Shown: positions 1-13,022, numbered from the stretch's first letter. The stretch: 62,000 nucleotides of DNA from Tubiluchus corallicola (GCA_030141605.1 JAQGDQ010000420.1:52501-114500), one strand, 5' to 3'. Translations and numbers: made by a program. Notes: generated from the letters alone by a model not told the origin.

Positions 1-18
1 CAAAGTAAAATTCCATTT

Positions 19-165
19 GACCAGGCGGTTTAGTATAGTGGTAATGCGTCTACTTTCCGTCTGGGAGGTCGTGAGTTCGAACCAGCGGCCGGGTCATACC
101 AAAGACTTTAAATAAATATTATTATTATTATTATTATTATTGTTATTGTTATTATTATTATTATC
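19..165 (+). repeat. tRNA-derived SINE, truncated, with (ATT)n tail
   Basis: A tRNA-like fold runs 19-95: a seven-base acceptor helix with one mismatch (GACCAGG/CCGGGTC), an A-box-like TTTAGTATAGTGG and a B box GAGTTCGAACC. The anticodon arm is poor. It is followed by an AAAGACTTTAAA body start and an ATT repeat tail. The copy at 39,630 shares the same post-tRNA motif (GAAAGACTTAAAAAATGG), which marks a SINE family rather than a functional tRNA gene. Confidence 0.7.
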
Positions 166-216
166 CATTATCTAATTACATAATTTTACTTTCTACAGTG
201 TTGAACGTAAAATTAA

Positions 217-3200
217 ATGGACCACGTACCAGATCGCATTTTCCTGTTACTAACAATGGAAACAACTGACACCGATGCAGTATGGAACGATACAGAATGC
301 TATGATCTGAATTCTGGGAACAACACCACCAGGCCTAATTGCAGCTATGATTCCTATGACTACCTATATGACGATCCAATAACCGATAGTATACGAGCCG
401 TGTTTATCATTTGCTTTTGCCTGGTATTCGTCTTTTGCTTTTTTGGTAAGTAGGCCATTTTGAAATCAAAATTTTATTTTATTGGTCATAAGTGCTGCCT
501 TTCAGTGCAAGTTACTGCACAAATTGCCTATTCGATGTGTACAAGAAGTCACTAGTCAGTTAAGTCATTTAATCAATCAGTCAGTAATACAATTTGTTCA
601 GATAGGATATACATGTGTATATCATCAGGTGTCGGTTATGTATATATTTTGCAGATTCTGGCTACTGAATCATTACATACCACAAGGAATCATTGTCTTA
701 AGTGGCGTTTACCAGACATACGGAACGCGGATGCGTTATGCGGATGCGTAATAGATAAAATCGGTTTATATTGTTTTCAATGCACCCGTTTATCTGACCT
801 GCGTTATGTGTAATTTTTTCTGCAACTATATCCTATTGATTTTTTATACGCACCTATTCCGTAGGTGGTTAACGCATAACGCATTCCGGATGTCTAGTAA
901 ACGTCATACTCATTCCGGATGACTGGTAAACGACAGTTTAGCTAAGATAAGACTAATAGCGACTAAGGAATTCTACTACGCCACAAATGATTTTTGCGTA
1001 AGCGTATAATGCATATTTTTATAAAAAATACGATTGCTGTAAAATTCCGCGCACGTGATTATTATAAAAATTGCGATTAGTTTGGTGCAAGAAGTGCAAA
1101 TAAATCATTCCACCCTTTTCACTAGCTTTGACTTTTAAACCAACCTAGACGTAAATTAAAGCGCCACACTTCAACAAGTCCAAAACCTTTCATTTGATAT
1201 ATTACTAGGCTTAATATCGAAAGAAGGGATATTTTGCTATTCTGAAGAGAGGAGAGGACGAGAGAATGGACTGTGGTGACTGACGATAAAAACGAAAAGA
1301 AAGAAGACGAAGAGAATGGAGGATTTCTGCGAAAAGAAGGGCAGCAGATTGCGTTCAGCTGAGCTAAACCAGTTAAATTTAATGAAACGTCTGAAAATGT
1401 GTGTCCCAGATAGAATTGTGCACGAGTTAATCGGATAACCTTGTAAGAGCTTTGAAGACGTAAGACCAATTGCACACGTCAGTAAGAGACTTAGGTGAGC
1501 TTGGGAAACACTTCACTCACACCTGTGGCTTCACTTGAGTTTCTTAATAAACGCTGCAGCTTATGTCACCTTTGAGACAATCTAACTCAACTACTTGGTT
1601 TTATTGCTCAGGTTCCTTACAATTAGTGTCTTTAATGGCTTTTACCCATACGAACATCAGGTACTGTTATTTATTCATCGTCTTTTTATTACGCATAGAT
1701 ATTCTGCAGCTTCCCTTCGATCTAGCCAGCAGTAGAATAGGGACGAAAAGTCTCTGCATCACCTGAAAAAGTTTTACAAACAGTAAGCACAGTGGATCAT
1801 CATCATCATCATACGCCCGTCACGTCTATAGTAGACAATGGGCAAGCAGAATTCTAAAATAAAAGAAATCTGCCTTCAGACAGGTAAACGCAGCAGTAAT
1901 CTAGCAGAAAAACTAGACACTGCTACGCCAGTGGCTTGTCAGCACCACTTCCGTTAAAAAGCACAGTGGAGATTAGCCAGCTAAAGAGGAGCAACACCGG
2001 GAACCTCCAAAATATACGAATTAGTAAAACATTAGATAATATAAGCAAATATTAACGTTTTCCTAATAGTCCTGTGTTAGCAAAGCCTAATAAAAACATA
2101 TAAAACTGGCGTCTAGTCTATTGATCTAAAGATCTATTGACCAAATTTAAAGGAAAACAGAACCCAGTTTGAAACTACATTATATAATGTTTAAAATATT
2201 GAAACAGAACAAAATTGCTTTTTGAGAATGACTTACGTGAAAGAATTACTACGGAAGACTAATTTCGTGTTCGCGCCAGTTACGTACATTTCGCCATTTG
2301 CCAGTTACATGAACGCAGCCCTTGCACAAAAACAAGCGCTGTACGTCTCTGTTCAGTTGTGACGTAGTGCGCACGTTTGATAGCTTATTTGTTAATTCAG
2401 CGCAGAAATTAAAATTTAAATATCTGAACTTAAAATCTGCTGAGTTTTTTTCGTATTACACTAAATGTCGTACAGTAGTACTGTACTTCAATACTCGCAT
2501 TCGCAAACACGTGCAACACAATCGTGAAATGTTTGTGCTGTTGAAAATTATTTTCATATGTGACGTTATCAGTAGCTGGGCCCCCTGCAGTCAATTAAGG
2601 CTTTAGCCTATTAATTATTTACCAGAAAAACTTTGGCTATACGATTAAAAGGTATAATTTTTAATTTATAATGCATAATTTAATGCTTAAGTTGCGTAGC
2701 AAATGAAAAATCATCCTGTTTTCCTTTAAAAAGCTATTGAAATAAACTGGAGCACTTTAAACAAAAAGGGCTAGGAAAATGTTGCTGTTAGAGAGCTTAT
2801 TCTCTTCATACACTTGCACTCTGTTGATACGCGCTTCCCTTTCTCCTCCAAGCAGCAAACTGACACCACGAAGACGTATCAAGCTTGTTTCCCCATCTCA
2901 AATTACTTATCAGCCTAACAGCTTGTATATGTCATTCTTAATTGTCTGGACACGTACAGATATAAAGTTTCAAATTCTACTCAGTTTGCTTTAGCGTTAT
3001 TGTATCAGATCACTGAAAGAACTTGACTAACTAAAGGTCATCACAGTTCATCTGGTCTTTCCTTTTGTTAAGAAAATTTACGCTTAGACAGAGTTGTTTA
3101 CACATGTAGCTACAAGAACAGTTAAGACATACAAGTTCTCTTCATCAAAAGCTGGATTTACATGTCTGTAAAATTAAACTTAATTAAGGAGTGTCAGGAA

Positions 3201-6200
3201 ATGATTGCCTCCCTGCACAAAAGAAACTGAAGGAAATACACATAAAAACCGATAAAACTACAAGAAAGAGGGTTTGATTTTGAATGAAGGACATAGATCT
3301 TAAAGGTTGCACAATAGGAATTGTGTCATGATTCATTTTTTTCCAAAAAAGTTAACAAAAAAGAATTAAATAAGAAATAATAATTAAAATATTGAATACA
3401 CATTTATATTTACTCGTGATTGTAAGGGCGGTATCACTTCGTGATATATTATAGCTAGAGAGTTGGTTTAACAGGATGATCACAGACAATTGTGGCAGAA
3501 CCACATGGAGTTGGAGTTGGAAAACAAAACGAGTTGAAAGCGATCTCGTGTAAACTTTTGAAGTTTAAATGGCAATTTCCCCGAAATGGGTACCCTGCCC
3601 TTTCTGATCTCTTAACAGCTGTTAAGAGTGACACAAGATGCAAAGAATCAATTAGTTTTTAATTATTAATTATTTCAATGTAGCAGGTTCAAGCGCAATA
3701 AATATGGGGTCTCAACTCTATACAGAAAACCTGCAAAATATCTTTGCTATACGTAATTTATTTGTTTCACTAACACATACTATTGCCGCGATTAAACATG
3801 AAGAAATATAGGCATATATACATTATGTAGACATATACAAGAGAGAAAACGTTGCTGCAGCCTATCAGCACGCGTCACGTTACAGACAGAGCCCTCAAAG
3901 GCTCATTCGTATTAAGTGACTTAATGACTAATTTTATTAAATCCTACAACAGAGACTTAAAATGAAACACCTATTGGCAGATCAGTAAATTAACCTTAAT
4001 GAGGAGGTCATCTAATTTAACCACGCTGCAATTTCGATATTAAACTATATAGTATTTAAATATCTAGTAACGCTACACAGAAAGCGATAAACGCCCACTG
4101 AAGGTTCTTAAGCGTTGTAATCTTCAATTATGCACTGATGTAAGAGTGTTATACAAATCTGAGATGCTTCCTGCTAGATTATTCTGCTTATACTTTATCC
4201 AGGGAATGATCCTGTTTTTTGCTGTTTTTATTCTTATCGTATTGATATACTGTTGCCAATCTACATCGGAGGCGTACGAACCAGAGGCGTGGGGCTGCAG
4301 CCCTCCACCCCCAAACCCCCAGATTCGGCAAGCACATTTTTTTCGGGCAATCACCAAATGATGAAAAAAGTTAAATAACATTTTTCAGGAAATCTCGAAA
4401 CTTCTACATGCCGCCAAATGAAGTGCCCGAAATCCGTGCATGTTTTATCATGAGATAGGGTGAGGCAATTCCCGACTCGGGACTTTTTTCGGGTTGGCAC
4501 TGTATTTCTGGGTCAAAACTGGCTCAGCTCCCCTCCCCCCCCAGAAAAAACCGGTCCGCACGCGTTAGATCTACATTTAAGATGTCCAACTCCCTAAAAT
4601 CTTGCCTCTTATTTGCTCAATTTGTTGCTTATCAATGAACAGATTAATTGGTTCAGTTATATCTTCTTTCTAAATGGATATAAAAACTAAGTATTTTTCT
4701 TCCCTTTCTTTTTCACGAATTGCTACCAAAGTGCTTCTAAGTTTTAAAGAAATAATCAATGGAATAAGTACTTTCTTTCCGTCTATGTCTTACATCTACT
4801 AAGCATATATAGTTTTTATTTTATACATCTGTTTATTTCTCAGTTTATATAGGCTATATACAAGAGTTTATAATAGTATTTTGTTGTCATTACACTAAAT
4901 CCAAAAGCCAAAAAATGTCTTTAGTATTAATATGAAAAAGTCTGGAATATAATGTAATTCTCTGTTTGGTAAATATTCTGTGAAGTACATCAAGGAATCA
5001 CTGCGATTAGATTCATTGCAAAATACAATGTCTCTTGTTACAAGACGTCAAGTTAAGAATCACAAATCATGTACAAGGAAGCTTAGCAAATAAGTAATTC
5101 CATATCGTCACCAATAGAACTGTTACTCTGAAATCGAAGTCTAATAAGAATGAACAAAATCAACGACGTGACGTCGAACTCTTTTGATAAATTAGTTGGC
5201 TAATTAATCACCGATAATTGATAAACTGATACCTTTGTCAAATGATGATATAATTCGCTTATGTCAATACATCTTTATTACTTGCTATTACATTCAAATC
5301 TCAAATGCAAAAAGGGAGGATAGAATTTTCAACTTCTTAATAACACGAACATTTTCAGTTTGATAAATAAATGACGCACAATATCGACAAGCGTTTTATA
5401 TCATTGTTATAAAAAAAAATCAGCGTTCTTAGTGCACACTAAGGGTGATCTTTCAAGCAACGGAGACAGTTGCGTGAATGAAACTGTTTAAAAACGTTGA
5501 ATTTTAAAAAAATGTTACAAAATATGCGAATAAAATATCATAAAATGCATGCGTTTTGTCTGAAAAATCTATAAGCAAAATGCATAATAGACTACAGGCA
5601 CGATATTATGATTCAGAATTTAATAAAGTGCCATAAAATATGGGACTCTGAACAGGATCGTGAAGCGAGAATTTTATCAGCAAAGGTGAATGGACATTGA
5701 TTAAGCACAAAGTTATAAAACACTAATAAATAAAAGCTATTACAACTCTGAAAAATAAAACCGTGGTTAATTGAATCGATAAATGTTCACCGTGATAGAT
5801 AAGTATGCGCATCACTGATTACAATTTTTTTGGTCTTACAGCGAAATGGCAAGAAAGTAATTCTGCACCCAACAGGTGCAAATCGTGCCATTACTTAGTG
5901 AGAAGCTGCAGTAATGATAATAATCAAACCCGTCGAAAAATTTCGAATTTCTGTAATTTCTGAAGATAATGTGGCTAATCCAGGTAATCTGTGCACACAT
6001 TATACGTGGCGTCTCTGATAATGAAATAATAGGTTAAAACATTAATTAACTGCAGACGAGCCCAACTAGTGATGACAACACAATTTTCAACAGCACAAAC
6101 ATTCCATGAGCATGTTACACGTGCTTGCGAAAGCGAAAATTAAAGTACAGTGCTACTGTACAACGTTCAGTATTATATACCAAAACTCGGCAAATTTTAA

Positions 6201-8918
6201 ATATAAAAATTTAGACTTCAAGTTTAGCGCTGTGCTCACGCATGAGGTCTTGAACGGGTACACTAGTGAATGCTAGTCACAATACCTCTGAACTAAGAGT
6301 TGCACCACCTGTTTTTCTGCAACGTGTTTCCGAATGAGGCACTGATGATGATGCCCATCTAATTAGCGAATGACGAAATGCATGTAACAACGAAGAACTA
6401 GCCGCAGAGCAAATTATTATTGAGAAAATAACATGTTCACTTTCAATATTTAATGGGTAGATGGTTTTGCGCTAAAATTTAAAATTGGGTCTGGTTTTCC
6501 TTTATGTTAATAAACGTTCACAGTATCTATTAAATATACCCAGCTGTTTTTGGATTAGGCCTACGCGAGCACTCTGTATTGCGCCTGAAGGAAAACTCTG
6601 AATATGAATAGCCAGGCCAAGCTAATATAATCACAGATTTTTTTGCTACGGTTTGCTACGGTTCTGTCAACCCCTGTGCTGAACAAAGATCTCCATTCAT
6701 TCATTCATTCATTCATTCATTCATTCATTCATTCATTCATTCATTCATTCATTCATTCAGTCAGTCAGTCAGTCAGTCAGTCAGTCAGTCAGTCAGTCAG
6801 TCAGTCAGTCAGTCAATCAGTCAGTCAGTCAGTCAGTCAGTCTGTCTGTCAGTCAGTCAGTCAGTCAGTCAGTCAGTCAGTCAGTCAGTCAGTCAGTCAG
6901 TCAGTCATTCATTTGTTCATTCATTCAACGTGCCTCTATACGCAGCAATCATTTTATGCTAAGGCTTTGCTAGAGTAAATCCGTTAGTAAAGGCAACATT
7001 ATTGTATAATAAGCAGAGCAAAATGGAAAACATCAAGCCTTCGCTTATAAACTGCTATGAATGTAGCTTTTGCAACATAGTAATCAAAAAGGTTAATAGT
7101 TTAAAAATTTGCTCTGATCAGTGAGATAGTCAGATCAGAGTAATGCTTAATCTTTGTCTCCATGTTTCACATATGCTCTTTTTGCCAATTATTAAACCTC
7201 CTATCCATTAAAGAAGTTCATGTTTAATACGACTGACAATGTTTTTCTTTGTTTTTCTAGGGAATCTTTTGGTTATTTTTGTCATCTTGCGCAACAGAAA
7301 AATGAGAACAGTGACGAACTACTTTTTAGCCAATCTAGCAATTGCTGATTTTTGTGTAGGAGTTTTCTGTATCTTACCGGTGATGTACTACCAGTTGTTC
7401 TACTACTGGCCGCTAGGGGACTTCATGTGTCGCGCTTACGTGTTCATCAGTGGTGCCTGCTACACAGCTTCTGTTCTGATTCTATTAAGTGTAACAGTGG
7501 AGAGATTTTTAGCTGTGAACTATCCCATGACTGTAAGACAGATTATAACAATGTTTAGACTGCGAGTCGCAACTGCCGTTATTTGGGGTGTAGCCATAGT
7601 CAACAACCTTCCCAAGACTCTGATATTCACCGACGTGGAGTACGATGGTTACCATTACTGCCTCATGTACAAAGACTTTAACATCAGGGCTTATGATACA
7701 GTTAACTTCGTTATCTGGTACATCATTCCGCTCTGCATTATAACTGGATTGTACACTAGGATAGGAATTACATTGTGGCAGGGTTGGTCATACGACAACC
7801 TCTGCTCGGCCTGCTGTTCTCCTATTGAGTTCCGTGCATGTTGCAGATGTAATTGTTGTAAGAGTATGCTCACGAAGAGGCTGAAGAAAAAGCAACAATA
7901 TTCAACAAAAGCAGAAACAGTTGGCGAAATTGAAATGAAACCGGTTGTCAGCCGCCCACAGCCTTATCGTTCAATAATGATGCAACAAAGATCACAAGAT
8001 GGAAGTGCATACCAGCCACAAGGTCTTTACTGTTGCTTGAATAGTGCTCAGTCTAACGATGGTGGAGATGCAGACCACGACTTGCAATGCAGCGCTACAA
8101 CGCTCGAAAACGTTACGGTAACTATCAGTTCAAAACTTGATGATACTGATGTCCAGGCTAACAGAAATCAAGTAGAAATTAATGATGATACACCTCAACA
8201 GTTATTAGAAAAGACAGAACTTGTTAATATCGAATATGACTTTCAGAGAAAGGAACCACGGGAACCCATTATCAAGTGGATAAAAAACTTGAATGAAACA
8301 GAAACAACGATAGCAAATGGTTCTGAAGAACAGTTTGGGAGAAATGTTAAAGAAGAAACCCCAGCAGACAACATCAATGCTGCGCAGGTTTTAGACAAAA
8401 CCACTACACGTTTCAGTGAGATGAGCTTCAACTCAAAGCTAGACATAAATAACAGTTTCAATTCGCCAACGTTCAAAAAAGGAACAAGGCCTGACAACGA
8501 CCAACCCCCGTCGCCGCACCTGGCGGCGAATGATCGAATTACTGATCCGAGTAATGTTGTTAAGGCTAAAAAGATGAAAGTCGTGCGACTGCTCATAGTG
8601 ATTATCCTTGCTTTTGCCATATGTGTTCTTCCATACCATGTATTTGTGCTACATATAATGCTGAGCGGAGACAGTGTCGATTTCGATCAGAACTATCGCT
8701 ACACGCTAATGCGACCTCTAGTGTTCCTCACCATGTATCTAAATAGTGCCCTAAATCCTATACTGTACGCCCTGATGTCAAAGAATTTCAGAAAAAGCAT
8801 GAAAGAGGCACTGCAGCCCACATTTCTGTGCAGGAAAACAATTGTTAAACCTGGTGCCTCAACCACGTTAGGAAGGATTACGCAACATAGCTCTCTAGTG
8901 TATAGCCAACCCGTATGA
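217..8918 (+). CDS. Class A neuropeptide GPCR, trissin-receptor-like, two coding exons
   Basis: Coding exons 217..445 and 7261..8918 join to 628 residues. The donor is G|GTAAGT, the acceptor TTTTTCTAG|GG, and the phase 1 joint makes the Gly of the TM1 motif GNLLV. The predicted protein has an N-terminus with N-glycosylation sites near N24, N36 and N41, NLAIAD in TM2 (D106), a C133/C210 disulfide pair, ERF (157-159) in place of DRY, a CVLPYH motif in TM6 (531-536) and NPILY in TM7 (575-579). The third intracellular loop is very long (about 251-513) and starts with eight cysteines between 258 and 276. It should couple an extracellular peptide to G proteins at the plasma membrane. The TM1-TM4 wording (MRTVTNYFLANLAIAD, ERFLAVNYP, RLRVA) is that of trissin and related neuropeptide receptors, recalled rather than searched. 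A polypyrimidine tract and CAG end at 198, so the first coding exon may follow a 5' UTR intron. GPCR identity is near certain; the ligand class is tentative. Confidence 0.85.
701..938. mobile_element. Short MITE with inverted arms
   Basis: The left arm near 701-743 (GGCGTTTACCAGACAT, then GCGTTATGCG) is matched in reverse complement by 868-906 (CGCATAACGCATTCCGGATG, then CTAGTAAACGTC). A second copy of the right-end motif follows at 909-938 (CATTCCGGATGACTGG). No coding content. It lies inside GPCR intron 1. The superfamily is not clear and I could not define a target duplication. Confidence 0.55.
2151..2725. mobile_element. TTAA-flanked MITE, copy 1
   Basis: The ends are TTAA-AGGAAAACAG (2147-2160) and CTGTTTTCCT-TTAA (2716-2729), an inverted repeat bounded by TTAA on both sides. 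The interior (about 2290-2600) is similar in reverse complement to 5985-6400 and 13,130-13,460. A TTAA target duplication is the signature of piggyBac-type elements, but the terminal bases are not the classic ones, so that class assignment is an inference. Confidence 0.6.
4268..4566. mobile_element. Non-autonomous DNA element with degenerate terminal inverted repeats
   Basis: GC-rich ends stand out in AT-rich intron DNA: GGCGTACGAACCAGAGG at the left and, in reverse complement, GCGTGCGGACCGG at the right. Long C and G runs occur inside (about 4300-4320 and 4530-4545). Overlapping short ORFs here have no protein-like character. The boundaries are approximate. Confidence 0.4.
5985..6501. mobile_element. 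TTAA-type MITE, copy 2, left end not recognised
   Basis: The right end CTGGTTTTCC-TTTA (6491-6504) is a decayed form of the copy 1 terminus. The body shares long stretches with 13,130-13,460, for example GCCCAACTAGT, ATTTTCAACAGCA and GCGAAATGCAT. It is in inverted orientation to the copy at 2151-2725. The left terminus could not be found, so the start is set where similarity begins. Confidence 0.5.
6692..6926 (+). repeat. Tetranucleotide microsatellite, ATTC then AGTC
   Basis: About 16 ATTC units switch at about 6758 to some 37 AGTC units with a few single-base variants, then return to ATTC. Because the unit is four bases, it reads through as a mixed His/Phe/Ser/Val-type ORF. That ORF is an artefact of the array. 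Confidence 0.95.
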
Positions 8919-9035
8919 AAATTCATGGGTTACGTGCTTAACACGAGTGGTACCCAAGAAAATACCGTGATAGACTTATAGAAGTGATAGTTTATAAGTA
9001 CTAGCTAAGTTAAATCACAGAACCAACGTTGAATC

Positions 9036-9410
9036 ATGTTCAGCGACATTATATTTTTGATTACATTTTCTTTCTTTATTTATTTATTTTTATTTATTCA
9101 TTTCTTTATTTACTCATTCACTCAATCATTTACTTATTTGTTCGTTTACTTATTCATTCGTCTATTCACTAATACACTCATTCGTTCGTTTATTCCTCAT
9201 TCGTTCGTTCATTCATTCATTCGTTTGTTCATTCATTCATACATTCAATTTTTCATTCATTCCTTCATTCATTCGCTCGTTCGTTCATCCATTCATCATC
9301 CTTCCGTTCATTCATCATTTTCATTCATTCGTTCATCCATTTATACGTTCATTCATCCATTTATTTATTCATTCGCTCATCAATTCATTCATTTATCAAC
9401 TCATTGATTT
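9036..9410 (+). repeat. Degenerate (TTCA)n array downstream of the GPCR
   Basis: Tetranucleotide units of TTCA/TTCG/TTTA run for about 370 bases, starting 118 bases after the GPCR stop codon, so the array may lie in its 3' UTR. A candidate AATAAA signal follows at 9644-9649. The 123-codon ORF across it is repeat-derived. Confidence 0.85.
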
Positions 9411-9774
9411 CATCATATTAAAAGTGTTATTACTTTGTTGTTGTTGTTGTTTTTGGATTTAGCATCAGCTGGAATGAACAAATCTGATTTATCCTGAACA
9501 GCTGAAGCAGAAAGTAAGTTAGATTTAAGCTGTTATGTTTACTTTGCTATTTTTCAGCAAACGGTATTAACCTTTTCACATTTTAAGAGCATCGAGTTAA
9601 GAGACATCATGTCTAGGCAGTATCGTCTCAAATAATTTGAGGAAATAAACTGATTTGTGCAGCACAGAAGTCTGGTGTTGCTTAAAACAGTCTTGACTTG
9701 ATAAAGTGATAGATGAATTGTGTCCATCTGAATTGCAATTGTTGCAATAGTTGAGAAAAAGTCCTGCGACGGTA

Positions 9775-9787
9775 AAGAGTAAGAGTA

Positions 9788-9857
<70 letters not shown>

Positions 9858-10751
9858 GAGTGAGAGTGAGAGTAAGAGTAAAAATAGAGTAAGAGTGAGA
9901 GTGAGAGTAAGAGGAAGAGGAAGAGTGAGAGTGAGAGTAAGAGTAAAAATAGAGTAAGAGTGAGAGTGAGAGTAAGAGTAAGAGAGAGAGAGTGAGAGTA
10001 AAAGTAAGAGTAAAAATAGAGTAAGAGTGAGAGTGAGAGTAAGAGGAAGAGGAAGAGTGAGAATGAGAGTAAGAGTGAGAGTGAGAGTAAGAGAAAGAGG
10101 AAGAGTGAGAGTAAGAGTAAAAATAGAGTAAGAGTGAGAGTGAGAGTGAGAGTGAGAGTAAGAGTGAGAGTGAGAGTAAGAGTAAAAATAGAGTAAGAGT
10201 GAGAGTAAGAGGAAGAGTGAGAGTGAGAGTGAGAGTAAGAGTAAGAGTAAGAGTAAGAGTAAGAGTAAGAGTAAAAATAGAGTAAGAGTGAGAGTGAGAG
10301 GAGGAGGAAGAGTGAGAGTGAGAGTAAGAGGAAGAGTGAGAGTGAGAGTAAAAATAGAGTAAGAGTGAGAGTAAGAGTAAGAGTGAGAGTAAAAATAGAG
10401 TAAGAGTGAGAGTGAGAGTAAGAGTGAGAGTAAGAGTAAAAATAGAGTAAGAGTGAGAGTGAGAGTGAGAGTGAGAGTAAGAGTGAGAGTGAGAGTAAGA
10501 GTAAAAATAGAGTAAGAGTGAGAGTAAGAGGAAGAGTGAGAGTGAGAGTGAGAGTAAGAGTGAGAGTAAGAGTGAGAGTAAGAGTAAAAATAGAGTAAGA
10601 GTGAGAGTGAGAGGAGGAGGAAGAGTAAGAGTGAGAGTGAGCGTAAGAGTAAAAATAGAGTAAGAGTAAGAGTGAGAGTAAGAGTGAGAGTAAGAGGAAG
10701 AGTGACAGTGAGAGTGAAAGTGAGAGTGAGAGTAAAAATAGAGTAAGAGTA
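9775..10751 (+). repeat. Hexanucleotide array GTRAGR with higher-order structure
   Basis: Almost 1 kb of GTGAGA and GTAAGA units, interrupted repeatedly by AGTAAAAATAGAGTAAGA, which marks a higher-order unit of variable length. GAGGAAGAG variants are interspersed. No coding content. The reverse complement of the GTAAGA unit recurs as CTTACT at 14,034-14,281. Confidence 0.95.
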
Positions 10752-11884
10752 ATATACAGACTTTTATAAAATTTAGGCAGAGGAGGAAGGGAATCAGTGT
10801 GAGCTAACAGTGAAATTAGCTCAACGGTTCATGTATTTTACGCTGCAAAGGTCTTAAAACTAAGCTGCAAAATAATTAACATTTTAACTGCAAAATGCAT
10901 AATATTTTGCCACAGCAATGCTTTCCTGCCTACTCAATGTACACTTGCCGCATAGTCTGGCAGTGATGTGTTAAAGCCTATAGCGGGCTGACAGGTACCG
11001 GCGTGTGCCGCTATTTGAAATATTGAAAGCCTTTATGAAGTTCGAAAAAATTTCATGAATGTGTGGACGTTTTTGTCGCGCTAGATTAAAATTAAAACAC
11101 GATACGTGGATTATGAACTTTGCACCCCAGGGCTGCACCAATGACCCCCAACATCAGCAGTCTATACGTCACCTTAGTAGGGAAAATCATCAAAACCGTT
11201 CATTCATTTGAGATGCTTCTGATCAAAAACTGTGCAGTGTGAAAAAAACAATTAAATTTGTAAACCCTTTTATTACCCTTAATAATCGCCATTTCATCGT
11301 GTTATATATTTTCTTGGTTGCCTGATTAGAATTTTTCTGGAAGTAAAGTTTTGTACAAAATCATTGTCCAAATATGATTGACATGTTCGTAACCAATATG
11401 TGTTTATTTGTGTCATTAATTCATAATCTTGAAATAAAAATTAGCTATTATACTGTCCATTACGCTAAATATCGTGATCAAATATTTTATGTAATCACAT
11501 CAGTCTAGTTGAATTAATCTTCTTCAAGCCGAACCTCCTGTCACATGCAGGCCCTCTTCCCTTCTAGGTACTTAGACGTTGACGTTAATTAGCAACACAA
11601 TTATAGTAATTTTTCATTTGCTGCCCCGTGCAGAAGCTGCATCTCAGACGGTCGTCCACTCAGAAATTGCCAAGCATAAATGATGGTTTGGGGGAACTAT
11701 AACTAGATAGTTAGTTAACATAGATAGATAGCAACAATAAATAGGTAGTAGTGACTATAACTGGAACTAATTAGCAATGATTAGCAGGAGTTTGGAAAGC
11801 ATTCAGGTAGCAGAGAAAAAAGAAAACGCAAGAGAAAAAGAACTATGATCCGTTACACTTCTAAAGTAGCGCTCAGAGTACGCG
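10752..11884. other. Intergenic, no gene seen
   Basis: Mixed AT-rich sequence without long ORFs. A GC-richer patch at about 10,975-11,190 has no recognisable product. A short GATA-rich stretch (11,705-11,750) is the only simple repeat. Confidence 0.5.
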
Positions 11885-12075
11885 TTGTTAATTCATCATC
11901 CGAACTAATTGATGACCGTAACCCTCGCGGCGAAGTCAGTCATTCGGAATAATTTGCCGGAAATTTTTCGCTGAGACGATACCTAGCTGAAGATTCGGTG
12001 GAGAAGTCGCTGACACGAGCGAGGTTCGAACCTGCGATCTGCATCTCCTGCTTGTACCTAGTTAAACTAACGAAA
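11885..12075 (-). repeat. tRNA-derived SINE remnant
   Basis: Read on the minus strand it contains a perfect B box GGTTCGAACC (12,029-12,038) preceded by an AGCAGGAGATGCAGATCGC anticodon-arm-like segment, then a GC-richer unique body. The A-box half is weak. I read this as a decayed SINE, not a functional tRNA. Confidence 0.45.
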
Positions 12076-13022
12076 GTTTGAATTGGTATTTAGCAACCAA
12101 TATTGCGCCTTTAGCTAGTTCAAAACATTATTTTTCACTTGCACTAAAATTTATAATGGCAAACAAGTTTTTTGTTCTAGACCGGAAATCCGGCACTTCA
12201 GCAAACAGGAATTTTCTAAACCAGCAGAAGTGGCATACTCCTAAATTTACTTCAATTTAATTCACCTTACTCTACTAATTACATGCATCAACAACAACAA
12301 CAACAAATATTAAAAGCTACCCACACCAAATAAGAAGGACGTCCACAACCTAAAAAAATTTCAGCTATATTGTACATCAGAGTCATTAGCAATATTTGCC
12401 ATCAAACCATTGCCAGATTGCAAAATTCTGGTAAGCAGACTATAGATAACTACTGTGTCGTATATGAATGAAATTTGGAAGAAATAAATCTACGCACATC
12501 TGAGATGAACTGTAGTCATATCTAAGTTTAAACAGTTTCCTTGTACCATTGTTGTTTGACACTCAATTTTCTCTAGAGCAAAAATTAGCCCTCGGTGAAG
12601 ACAACAATAGAAAGTACAACAGCAGCTTTTGAGGAAAGAAGAGAAAATGGGTTGTGATTTAGTAATGGCTAGTGTTATTTTTCCATCGGATTCATTAATG
12701 GTGACAAAATCGCCCTGCGTCAGTTGTTATCAACGTTCGCTGCAGAAAAGCGGATTTGGCATCACTCAAATCAATTGAGTTGTTCTCGTGTGTATAAGAC
12801 GTGTTGCTGTGAATATGTGTAGATTATAAAAATGTCCTCAGCTGCGCTAGAATCAAGTTCCCAGTCGTAAGCCAAAGCAAGTGTTAATCCAGCGGCGTTA
12901 TGCACAACAATAAGCAGCTTTTCTTTAAGAGACACCTGCAAAATACCCGAAACGCACAAGAGAAAGTGATTTTACTTTCACGAAAACAGCAGTGCACTAG
13001 ATTCTTGCTGTGAGTCATTTAA

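Larger units (their letters stand above)
446..7260 (+). other. Intron 1 of the GPCR gene, filled with repeats
   Basis: A 6.8 kb phase 1 intron with canonical GTAAGT and TTTCTAG ends. It holds a small MITE (701-938), two related TTAA-flanked repeat copies in inverted orientation (2151-2725 and about 5985-6501), a TIR-bounded element (4268-4566) and an ATTC/AGTC tetranucleotide array (6692-6926). The segment 1795-1815 is a short (ATC)n run that may be the tail of a minus-strand retroelement. I see no further coding exon in it. Confidence 0.7.

Noticed and set aside
19-95. Functional tRNA gene
   Set aside because: Acceptor mismatch, poor anticodon arm, and a downstream body shared with the SINE at 39,630.
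1122-1475. 117-codon minus-strand frame in GPCR intron 1
   Set aside because: Ser/Phe/Leu-rich, no motif, and AT- or purine-biased DNA inside an intron.
2322-2606. 94-codon plus-strand frame
   Set aside because: Lies inside a TTAA MITE; the other copies do not keep the frame.
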